DNA of 47,341 nucleotides, taken from NCBI GenBank assembly GCA_030765455.1, contig JAVCCM010000015.1, positions 1-47,341 on the forward strand, written 5' to 3'. Position numbers and translations under genes: made by a program. A model generated the notes under the pieces. The model did no database searches and had not been told where the DNA came from. It was given only the letters and a program-made list of their open reading frames with translations. The DNA is from Candidatus Electryonea clarkiae. Lineage in GTDB: Bacteria > Electryoneota > Electryoneia > Electryoneales > Electryoneaceae. Below, in pieces: positions 45,601-47,341 of the stretch (its first letter is position 1; each line of letters begins with the position of its first letter).

Positions 45601-46062
45601 CGAACCGGGATTAAAATCGCCGGACCCATGACAGACACTGTATTCACGTACAGCAATTTTCAGAATTTCTACAATTATTTCTGGCGTGTTAACGCCCAGG
45701 ACGCGAATTCTGATGGAACTTTCTCAGCTCAAACATTCAGCTTCTATGTCCCGAATCTTTATAGACGTTTTGATCAATTCGCCGGGCAACCGGAAGAATC
45801 GGGCATTCATACACTCTTCCCGAATCCATTCAATTCAGAGGCAATGGTAGTGATCGGTCTGATGGAGAGATCTGATTTACATCTAAGCATTTATGATATC
45901 CTTGGCAGGGAAGTAGCGTCGATTGCCAAAGGTTCATTTGAGCCCGGCTATCACCGTCTGCGCTTTAGTGCTGAACATCTTCCCAGCGGTGTATATATTG
46001 TTCGGGCTATCACACCCGGCGGCAAGATGGATGCAAAAAGAAAGATCGTTTTAGTCCGCTAA
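24700..46062 (+). CDS. Giant 7,120-residue secreted protein: beta-helix, ~61 alternating FnIII-like domains, type IX sorting domain
   Basis: One unbroken frame encodes a protein of roughly 780 kDa. A CGGAG site precedes the ATG. A signal peptide (residues 1-~25, VFILLVLLPVSLYS) leads into a right-handed parallel beta-helix (about 30-470) ending CINAGDP...DPDGTVADMGAYPF. Residues about 475-7020 hold about 61 fibronectin-III-like domains of ~100 residues by hand count. A-type: LLSPxDGDTCWTGDTTLTW, YWWKVRAQDTNT, WSDETF. B-type: DFDLASPADGS, YxVEWS, LPDDTTIYWRVKAVD, TGWYF. They mostly alternate A-B. The last ~85 residues are a type A sorting domain (FPNPFNSEAMVVIG, LSIYDILGREVASI, SGVYIVRAI). Asp and Thr dominate and Lys is scarce. 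It is expected at or outside the cell surface as a long flexible fibre; adhesion, predation or matrix roles are all possible. It has no catalytic domain that I recognise. Confidence 0.92.
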   Translation: MAWVTFRARLAVFILLVLLPVSLYSQVEIEGSLAGTLETNTYFVTGDISVDAGDSLYLEPGSNFLFQGAFDFTINGALYADGDEADTISFGPNEMVPTWYGILFTNSASDFSVMEYCKIYGSSDHGLHCNNSSPTFNHCLIYDNDTEDTGVGTHWRGGGVYAQSSGMTLRNCTIRDNTSRRGAGVYAWRTPAPTIINCLITGNSAIIQNNQGGHGGGIYYYVCSPTIRGSTISHNTAEDLSAGIQCWFSSPVIEDCIIEFNNAEGSGGGIGLERQASPEISNTTFRGNITQENGGGISVNDTSMATFEGCFFEANSAMESGGAVFIYRRSQPSFFKSTFVGNTADEGGGIYVGFFSNLTFVDGIIEGTAEGSAIQVSNDAIISSLRYSNLYNNDDEDFTGNVPGGLGVLSTINANQDSCDAFNNIFLDPDFVDAANGDFNLEEESPCINAGDPTSPVDPDGTVADMGAYPFFHDTPVQFDLLSPLDGDTCWTLDTTLTWEMTTDPNGIVPHFDVWIDTLDDLSTAWLAADSTADTTYDLEDLLDNHNYYWTVRATDNNTEGMWANDTFRVHTYLYEAPDAFELSSPDSGSVIDEDTVIVSWTTATDSDPGDAITYTVEWSLDSDFGELYSGTTQDTTFSITDLEDAIQQGEFDELPDDITVYWRVRATDRGGLETDATPDHGWSFDVFLLESPDPFDLLSPANDDTCWDGDTTVTWEATTDPDAGDEITYWLFWSDDTDFEFGVDSVSTDDTTYALTNLDDDQWVYWKVRAQDTNTSGTWSSNTRRFRVFIPEPPSNFALFAPTNNSTIYDDSVTAFWTESEDPDPGDQVLYTVEWSLDSDYDNSYTGTTTDDFFQITDLEDQIQQWYGDELDELPDDVRIYWRVSASDNYGNVVRAIPNNGWSFRVYLAEPPAEFSLLSPGDGDTCWTGDTTFTWETAVDPDPDDQVFYRLIFATNEEFTENLDSVNTANTSYPFENLTDNQTYWWRVHAQDGNTDGTYSNETFQLHINIINPPEAFSLLSPENNDTIWTDSTSLTWELTTDPDPDDSVHYVIWWATDQDFTQNLDSASTEEGDTSYVFNNLPDDTHYWWKVRAQDRNSNGAWSDETFNFQVYIIESPGNFSLAGPADESIVQNDTVTVSWTIAEDPDENDVVTYHVEWSEESDFSDFYTGSTTDTIFAIAAMNDLDELNDNMHIYWRVRAEDNYNNEVWGSPQSGWSFYTNYLDETPDNFSLLSPGNGDTCFTGDTTLTWEATTDPDPGDEVDHYVIWWATDDNFTQNLDSATSTGTSFDFEDLLDDVTYRWKVRAQDNNTTGRWSDETYLLVSYIPEAPNDFDLASPANGSTINNDTVTVRWTESSDNDLNDNLFYEVEWSVFENFNESYTGITTDTSLTITGLQDQDGIPDDTTIYWRVKVVDSFGLETYAEPETGWSFDIFIIEPPESFSLLAPDDGDTCWTGDTTLVWESTLDSDPDDDIDYIVWWANDENFTQNLDSSNVGDDTTFALNNLSDDTSFWWKVRAQDTNTSGTWSSDEFQFHVYIPEAPGDFALASPDSGSQKQDGDVIVRWTTSTDPDPNDVITYTVQWSEDEDFDDFESVTTSNLSYTIADLDDDLTIYWRVRANDLYGNQTNADPSAGWSFDTYYYENPLAFNLLSPANDDTVWDGDTVLTWRSTTDPDPGDNIDYIVWWATNSSFTQGLDSVNAGSDSTYDLINLSDDTRYWWKVRAQDDNTTGTWSNQTRYFDVFVIEAPEDFDLASPADGSEINDTQTTLRWTSSDDNDPDDDITYHIEWADNQNFDNFSTSSTTDTFHILTDLQDSDNETIYWRVKAVDEFGLVTWADPSTGWSFDVDIHEAPLAFNLLSPQNDDTTWSGDTTLTWESTTDPDPDTDIDYIVWWATNSSFTQGLDSVNTGSDTTYNLINLSDDTRYWWKVRAQDDNTSGTWSNQTRYFDVFIIEAPEDFDLASPTDGSDINNTQATLRWTSSDDNDPNDDITYHVEWADNQNFNNFSTTSTADTFHILTNLQDSDDETIYWRVKAVDEFGRVTWADPSTGWSFDVDIHEAPLAFDLLSPQNDDTTWSGDTTLTWESTTDPDPDTDIDYIVWWATNSSFTQGLDSVNAGSDLTYDLTNLSDDTRYWWKVRAQDDNTTGTWSSQTRYFDVFIIEAPGDFDLSSPADGIEINDEQVTLRWTVSTDNDPGDAVTYHVDWADNQNFNNFSTTSTTNNFYLLSNLETYDDTTVYWRVKAVDEYGLETSADPAGGWSFDVDIHQAPLAFDLLSPGNGDTTWTGDTTLVWESTTDPDPDTDIDYIVWWATNSSFTQGLDSANVGSDTTYNLNNLNDDTVYWWKVRAQDENTSGRWSTNTRRFVVFIIDTPDNFSLLSPLDGDTCWTGDTTLVWESTTDADPDEDISYIVWWATDSNFTQDLDSANVGGDTLMVFDNLDDDTAYWWKVRAQDNNSVGTWSDETNHIEVYIIYAPGAFSLLSPDSGSVVEDDSVIVVWSQALDFDGNDVVTYTVEWSTDSDFNTSYTGTTTDTTFNITDLQDLGEQGELDELEDNIRVYWKVSAEDMFGLTTNGSPANGWWFDVDHARQAPDAFGLTGPVDGDTCWNGDTTLVWEASAEHDPQDSLFYRVFWSTDENFILNVDSANTTNTSYQLTNLPEDLTYWWKVRAQDTNTSGTWSDETYSFFVFISEEPGEFDLAYPDSGAVINDNTVTVGWTEAIDPDTNDVVTYTVEWSNDSDFDTYYTGTTTDTFFAITAMDDLDELADDQTIYWRVKAADRYGNVTNGTPSAGWYFEIYIEEPPGNFGLLLPSDDDTVWTESAALSWETANEPDPNDDVTYWVWWATDANFTQNLDSTSTNDTDYDLENLVDGSTYWWKVRAQDEGTVGVWSDDVFSFVSYIVEAPEDFDLASPANNSTFDVNDITIRWTSSSDNDEGDTLYYEAEWSGSDDFSNSTTGITTDTFVTISNIPDDTTIYWRVKAVDTYGVETYATPESGWFFNIYIEESPGNFSLLSPNDEDTIWTEDASLSWETALEPDPDDDVTYWVWWATDANFTQNLDSTSTTNTTFNLTNLTDGSSYWWKVRAQDEGTVGTWSDETFSFLIYIVEAPEPFDLVSPANDSTFLADDVTLQWTASSDNDEGDTLYYMVEWSGNSDFSVFVDSITIGTSITLLDLPDDTTIYWRVKAVDTYGVETYAEPETGWYFNIAIPESPSGFDLLSPATGSICNSGDTTLIWQTSIDPDPGDEVSYVVWWRQGMVADSAVTTDTFFAFDNLTDGAFYIWRIRAIDENSPDVWSNQTFFLRVTIPDAPGEFDLAEPANGTAIDDDNVTVYWESSTDIDAGDQITYHVEWSGYDDFSESYSGTTTDTFLTITGFEDLDELPDDTTVYWRVKAVDTYNLETYATPETGWYFEIYIEEPPGDFGLLSPNDEDTIWTENATLSWETSLEPDPGDDVTYWIWWATDANFTLNLDSTSTTDTTYDLSNLTDGSTYWWKVRAQDEGTEGIWSDDTFSFLIYVVEAPEPFDLTLPANDSTLIIDSVKVQWSASSDNDDGDTLYYEVEWSGFDDFSVSFTSITIDTFHSITGLPDDTTIYWRVKAVDTYGVETYADPEAGWFFHISIPGSPSAFSLIAPENLATCWTGDTTLVWETSIDPDVGDEITYVIWWLTSDNTMDSASTADTFYAFDNLTNGLTYWWRVRAQDENTPGTWSNETHQLEVIIPNAPGDFDLTSPADGTVINADNVTVYWETSIDADLGDQITYHVEWSGYDDFTEPYTETTTDTFFTITDFEELGELPDDTTLYWRVKAVDEYNLETYANPETGWYFEIYIEEPPGNFGLLAPSDEDTIWTENATLSWETSVEPDPGDDVTYWVWWATDLNFTLNLDSASTTDTTYDLANLTDGSTYYWKVRAQDEGTVGVWSDDTFSFLIYVVEAPEPFNLTLPANDSTLIIDSVTVRWSASSDIDDGDTLYYEVEWSGFDDFSVSFTNITIDTLHSISGLPDDTTIYWRVKAVDTYGVETYADPGTGGWFFNVSVPAFPSAFSLISPENLDTCWTGDTTLVWEASVDPDVGDEITYWVWFLDSDNVLDSASTVDTFYAFDNLTNGLTYWWRVRAQDENTSGTWSNETHQLEVIIPNPPEDFDLLAPASGTVFDNGDVTVNWGSSSDSDPGDDIYYQVEWSGFDDFSVFDNSTTTDTFVTINNIPDDTTIYWRVKAVDEYNMQTYANPGTGWYFEIYIEDPPGNFGLLSPDDADTVWSGTADLEWETSVEPDPGDDVTYWIWWAADVNFSVGLDSISTIDTTYSLTNLDDETTYWWKVRAQDENGNGVWSDDVYQFESYILNPPEDFSLTSPANGSTNNNETVTVGWASSSDTDDGDTLYYVVEWSGFDDFSVSFTSVTTDTFYSISDLPDDTTIYWRVKAVDSFGLQTWADPNTGWYFNIYVPGPPDNFSLISPADTDTFWTSSDTVTWETAVEFDVDDSVTYWIWWAFNSGFSIGLDSASTTDTSYVFTDLVDDTTYYWKVRAQDVNTTGTWSDETYEFRVFIVVPPDAFNLVSPVNGSTENTNDITVSWTSSDVNNDGAELSYVVEWSGFDDFSDFEDSSITVTSLTIANIPDDTTIYWRVKAVDSYGPETWATPNTGWYFNIYIPETPDDFSLLSPIDDDSCWSGDTTLTWEVAVENDPDDSVTYWIYWANNQTFTLNLDSASTTSTSFDFTNLNDDTNYWWKVLAEDTNTQGTWSDEVFKLTSYIPEAPDNFSLTSPANDSTLESGTVTIYWSPSSDNDPGDSFNYIVDWSGYDDFTFFSTNTTTDTFQVIADIPDDTTIYWRVRAVDSFGLVTWADPDNGWYFNINAPEQPEDFSLLSPFDDDTCWTGDTTLTWEVAVENDPNDSVTYWIYWANNQTFTLNLDSASTTSTLYAFNNLNDDTNYWWKVLALDTNTSGTWSDEVFKLTCYIPEAPGNFALTSPPNDITLDADTATIYWSSSIDNDPGDQLIYIVDWSGYDDFSVFSTNTTTDTFHVIPDIPDDTTIYWRVRAVDSFGLVTTANPNTGWHFNIFVEEAPGNFSLIAPVDGDTCWDGDTTLTWETSANYDPGDQISYKVWWATDANFTQNLDSASMTDTTYNFNNLTDDVTYWWKVKAEDENSNITWSSETNTLVSYIPEAPAAFSLADPANDNIVYNDTAIVYWTSSSDGDPGDAIDYIWQWSYESDFSVLNTGSTTDTSLVIPGIPDDTTIYWRVKAIDTFGLETWADPNTGWYFHIYVEDTPLAFSLLTPGDGDTVWTSDTTITWEATTDPDPDDTISYVIYGALDENFILVDSMATDETSFTLTGLFDDMDYWWKVRAQDTNTEGTWSDEVFQFATYFPEPPAAFSLVSPGGTDTCWTGDTTLTWNATTDPDPDDQVTYWIWWATDQNFTQNLDSAFTTITSHTIVGWSDDETYWWKVRAQDTNTLGTWSSDTLSFAVYIPENPNAFSLSYPADGSQLDADEVEVGWTSSSDNDPGDTFSYTVEWGVDTLGAAVYTATTTDTFLIITDLADQLGQGDLDELPDDITIRWKVKAVDGFGLETYATPTNGFTFDIFIYEPPAAFSLLSPLNEDTCWFGDTTLTWEATTDPDPGDNISYKLWWATDQNFTQDLDSISTTNTQHDLTDLTQGENYWWKVRAQDTNTSGTWSDDTFQFFVYQPEAPEDFSLSSPDDGSQINNDTVTVWWTESLDNDQGDQVTYLVEWATDDQFTETFSGTTQDTFLTIANLADMLGQGELDELPDDTTIYWRVTASDLWNLETQADPSDGWSFEIYIIEPPSAFSLTSPDDGDTCFIGDTTLTWETSVEPDPEDSITYWVWWATDQLFTQDLDSTSTTDTEYELTDMIDESIYWWKVRAQDTNTTGTWSDEVFTIVVTLPEPPGDFSLDSPEDESVIEDDTVTVFWTTSIDDDLEDTVSYRVEWSTDVDFTVDLYQAVTRDTFLAITDLEDLVGQGELDELPDDTTVYWRVTATDRWNFETQADPPEGWSFSIYIPETPETFDLISPLNDDTCWTGDTTFTWEPSNDPDPDNDVLYDLYWTLDPEFGELWNVEADLDTIAFDFTDLTDDTTYWWTVFISDENTNGTWASDTFALHVFIPEAPLQFGLAEPDSGAFVNDDTARVVWTASSDNDPNDPFYYLVEWSLDTNYAVSYTSTTMDTFFDITDLQQAAMTHNRNRGDEYDELPDDSTIYWRVKAIDGFGFETNAEPATGWSFDIYIYERPAIFTLLSPGVGDTCWTGDTTLVWRSSSDPDPNDPISYVIWWASDLEFEFIQDSIVTTDTTFDMIDLGDDQSWWWKVRAQDTNTEGTWSDTVFSFYVTILDPPEAFSILSPVDGVELHENYANLSWEESIDTDLNDSVRYMLDISLDPDFLVYMDITVYDTTFLLNDISDLIFNLTQKQPGGDNSPMVKRGNGKGHNGDFNSFGLKNAKNIMAENAGINQSESIFNSLDSHLGGNGLSNDMLGNSIGTGKIGLDELDELPDDLTIYWRVRALDTQGHETISDQGEEGVSFSIYVYDLPSAFDLQSPSNGELIDEISPLLSWQSSFDPDPDDVLYYVILWSKSEDFTTDVDSSQSGNRSFFTMSEHAENGDYWWKVRAQDSNTEGTWSNQVFSFTLEVTERPPGPFYLLTPSYNTTVNETEIDLTWEGQKSPMVVNHEYSIWWAKDSLFDGSNGIVDSSRSSDTLFTIDGLEDDTRYWWKVRALFADTGDVWSSNMLSFNVYLVEPPSGFSLASPLDDTTFSQSEVTVSWLSASDPDPGDFLTYRVEWAMDPDFDNINFVSTRDTFYTISDFTGGFTQIAPGPGDGSNIRLNGIIKGNPEGASTKLLYMPGEYSDNTSPGKTGSLINTFGTDGQNSIDNLGDDVTVYWRVRVVDKFGLEENCSPGNGRSFYIDVPEPPLSFSLASPSDLTDLRDTIVTFIWNTTVDPDPYDSLYYELWLDTLASMRTGIKIAGPMTDTVFTYSNFQNFYNYFWRVNAQDANSDGTFSAQTFSFYVPNLYRRFDQFAGQPEESGIHTLFPNPFNSEAMVVIGLMERSDLHLSIYDILGREVASIAKGSFEPGYHRLRFSAEHLPSGVYIVRAITPGGKMDAKRKIVLVR
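29953..31824 (+). repeat. Near-identical 624-nt tandem units in the giant gene
   Basis: B-type domains start at 29953, 30577 and 31201, exactly 624 nt (208 codons) apart, each with an A-type partner. Long stretches are identical or nearly so, including runs such as TGGTGGGCGACGAATTCTTC in neighbouring units. This is the youngest-looking amplification in the array and crosses the A/B boundary, so the duplicating unit is the pair. Confidence 0.85.
34639..37119 (+). repeat. Four-domain superunit duplicated in tandem (1,239 nt)
   Basis: Domains B-A-B-A at 34639-35877 recur as B-A-B-A at 35878-37119. The spacing is 1,239 nt (413 codons), with one Gly codon added in the second copy (GTGGWFF). Marker phrases unique to the pair include LPANDSTLIIDSV, ITIDTFHSI/ITIDTLHSI and NGLTYWWRVRAQDEN. 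Confidence 0.8.
38659..39888 (+). repeat. A-B pair duplicated in tandem (615 nt)
   Basis: Pairs starting at 38659 and 39274 are 615 nt apart and share unusual features found nowhere else in the array, such as EVAVENDP, YWIYWANNQTFTLNLDS, YWWKVLA and DWSGYDDF. Confidence 0.8.
43945..44184 (+). other. About 80-residue non-repeat insert within a B-type domain of the giant protein
   Basis: Between the strand ending NDISDLIFNL and the motif LDELDELPDD, a stretch rich in Gly, Asn, Ser and Lys (KRGNGKGHNGDFNSFGLKNA) interrupts the domain. Its composition differs from the acidic repeats. It falls in the loop where other B-type domains carry 5-20 extra residues, so it looks like an expanded surface loop. 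Confidence 0.7.
45145..45345 (+). other. About 67-residue non-repeat insert within the last B-type domain
   Basis: A second insert in the same loop of the final B-type domain (after TISDF, before DDVTVYWRVRV). It is rich in Gly, Asn, Ser and Pro and contains KLLYMPGEYSDN. It shares no clear sequence with the first insert. Confidence 0.7.
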
Positions 46063-46210
46063 AGTGTTGACCGCAAATTTATTTGCCTCCCTGGTTAAAA
46101 TTTGTTCAGCGAATTTCTCCTTTTCTTTGCGGCTTTGCGCGAAACAATTTATATTGCCACGCAATTGCCGACAAAGAATCCATAAACTTAAACATTATCA
46201 GGAGCATTCA
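46063..46210. repeat. CTTTGCGG-type repeat between giant gene and DUF2461 gene
   Basis: TCTTTGCGGCTTTGCGCGAA (about 46117-46143) is a shorter relative of the repeat at 21620-21730. A small palindrome GCAAAT-TT-ATTTGC (46073-46086) follows the giant gene's stop codon by about 10 nt but has no U-tract. Confidence 0.4.
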
Positions 46211-46933
46211 ATGAGTACCATCAACAATGACACATTCAAATTCATGGCTGATCTTTACGATAACAACAACAAAGAATGGTTTAATTTAAACAGGAAACGC
46301 TACGAGGTTCATGTTCGTGAAGCTATGAAAAACATGGCGAATTCTATAGCCGGACCTGTCTCTACCGTGGTCAAGGAATTCTCGGGAAAGCCCAAAATAT
46401 CACGCATTAACAACGATATCCGTTTTTCACCCAACAAACCATTATACAAGGAACATGTCTGGATATCTTTTGGCGAGAAAGACCATATCGCAGGTCTATT
46501 CGCTGCTATTGGAAAAAATGGCTGGGCGACAGGATGCGGAATCGGCGCTCCCAAACGAGAAATGCTTGACAACTGGCGGAAAAACCTGGTCACTCATATC
46601 GATACCTGGCGTAAATATGCCAAAGCAATCGACCTTGAGAACAATATCGATATTTACACCGAGAACCTGTATAAAAAGCCTCTATTCCCTGATATCCCTG
46701 ATGATGTTAATGATATGGTTCAGGCAAGAGGAACCTGGATTGTAGATAAACCGAAATTGAAGTTCAAAAATTCACCCGAGGAAGATTATTTCAATGGTAT
46801 CTGCCGCATGCTGCCTATCTACCTCTTTATGGCAAGCACCCCGGCTGACCTGCTCAAAAGAATCGCAGAACTTGGTGACAATATAGCTGCTCCGAATGAG
46901 CATGTGGAAAAATATTGGAATGTCCTGAAATAG
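46211..46933 (+). CDS. DUF2461-family protein (TIGR02453)
   Basis: A 240-residue soluble protein of the DUF2461 family, whose biochemical function is not established. I chose the ATG at 46211 because AGGAG lies 6-7 nt upstream; the open frame back to 46064 is repeat and non-coding sequence. Family features are the opening FMADLYDNNNKEWFNLNRKRYE, close to the typical FLxxLxxNNxREWF pattern, then ISRINNDIRFSPNKPLYKEHV with the conserved DIRFS..K.PYK block, and FAAIGKNGWATGCG. The C-terminal half is helical with DVNDMVQARGTW. The length is normal for the family and the gene appears intact. It stands alone, converging on the DUF1801-type gene with 46 nt between them. Confidence 0.85.
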   Translation: MSTINNDTFKFMADLYDNNNKEWFNLNRKRYEVHVREAMKNMANSIAGPVSTVVKEFSGKPKISRINNDIRFSPNKPLYKEHVWISFGEKDHIAGLFAAIGKNGWATGCGIGAPKREMLDNWRKNLVTHIDTWRKYAKAIDLENNIDIYTENLYKKPLFPDIPDDVNDMVQARGTWIVDKPKLKFKNSPEEDYFNGICRMLPIYLFMASTPADLLKRIAELGDNIAAPNEHVEKYWNVLK

Positions 46934-46979
46934 CATTTCCTGGGATGGAACTTCTGGGGATCATTCGTTATTCGACGTT

Positions 46980-47341
46980 TCAACAGATTTTTGGCATCTC
47001 ATCTATCGATTTAGATATCATCTCTTCGAGAATTGACATGTCCACATCTGCAAGTTTTTTAAGATACAGACAGGATTTACCGAGTTTATGTTTACCTAAT
47101 TTCTGAAGATATTCATCATACTTATCAAATCCTGACATTATATAGAGTGTCAGATTCTGTTTTCTTGGAGAAAAGCCCACGAGGAACCAGTCTCCTTCCT
47201 GTCCACTCTTATACTTAGGGTCTCCTGAAAAAGTATTTTTCAGGCAAATATGCGCTTTCAGACTTATTAAATCTTCTTGGTTATTTTGCATAAACCATGT
47301 TTTTCTGTTCTTGGCAGTAATACTGTAGCAAAACATACCCG
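46980..47341 (-). CDS. DUF1801-family protein, 5' end missing or replaced, runs to window edge
   Basis: The C-terminal ~80 residues match the DUF1801 family: KYKSGQEGDWFLVGFSPRK, LTLYIMSGFDKYDEYL, LGKHKLGKSCLYLKKLADVD and a final helix. The family is small, cytoplasmic and of unsettled function. Upstream of KYKSG, where the family normally has about 60 residues ending in a GFGSYHYKY-like strand, the frame instead reads SLKAHICLKNTFSGDP, which I do not recognise. A hairpin CTGAAAAA/TTTTTCAG sits at the switch point (about 47224-47242). The frame stays open to the window edge, so the true start is not visible. It is either a 5'-truncated copy or a fusion; the ATG at 47336 is not supported as a start. 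Confidence 0.65.
   Translation of the reverse strand, partial: GMFCYSITAKNRKTWFMQNNQEDLISLKAHICLKNTFSGDPKYKSGQEGDWFLVGFSPRKQNLTLYIMSGFDKYDEYLQKLGKHKLGKSCLYLKKLADVDMSILEEMISKSIDEMPKIC

Overview
This window looks like part of a chromosome, probably a metagenome-type assembly, from a bacterium of the Fibrobacteres-Chlorobi-Bacteroidetes (FCB) superphylum. It does not look like a typical Bacteroidetes. Candidatus Marinimicrobia, Calditrichota or KSB1-like lineages would fit. The reasons are several secreted proteins with C-terminal YPNPFN-type sorting domains (type IX secretion), FlgD-like Ig tails, moderate GC content, and Shine-Dalgarno-led genes with TAG, TAA and TGA all used as normal stops. 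The lineage call is inference; there is no rRNA in the window.

Left end (1-3721): the 3' end of a group II intron (domains V and VI) runs in from outside. It is followed by a REP-associated Y1 (RAYT) transposase whose 3' end and adjoining hairpin are repeated as two shorter partial copies. Next comes a leftward cluster of small genes of unknown function, headed by a possible uracil-DNA-glycosylase-fold protein.

3985-11627: a secreted beta-propeller protein, then a compact leftward riboflavin operon (ribD-ribE-ribBA-ribH) under an FMN riboswitch with its own intrinsic terminator, then a propeller-type lipoprotein.

11936-19229: a rightward family 2 glycosyltransferase, then an envelope cluster (glycine-rich secreted protein, FecR-domain protein, large outer-membrane-type protein), and a convergent DMT-family permease.

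19525-24158: a secreted Omp28/thioredoxin-like protein with a CPPC motif and a type IX sorting domain. It is followed on the opposite strand by a broken gene for a beta-helix/sorting-domain secreted protein. That gene carries two homopolymer frameshifts and an amber codon just before its sorting domain, and lies between two copies of a dispersed repeat.

24700-46062: one uninterrupted gene of 7,120 codons, about 45% of the window. It encodes a signal peptide, a parallel beta-helix, about 61 fibronectin-III-like domains of two alternating kinds (my manual count: about 33 A-type, 28 B-type), and a type IX sorting domain. A close match to a sigma-54 promoter lies just upstream. This is the most striking object in the window: a giant, very acidic, extracellular, probably surface-attached fibre-like protein.

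46211-47341: a DUF2461 protein and a DUF1801-type gene that runs off, or is truncated at, the right end. No tRNA, rRNA or CRISPR array was seen.
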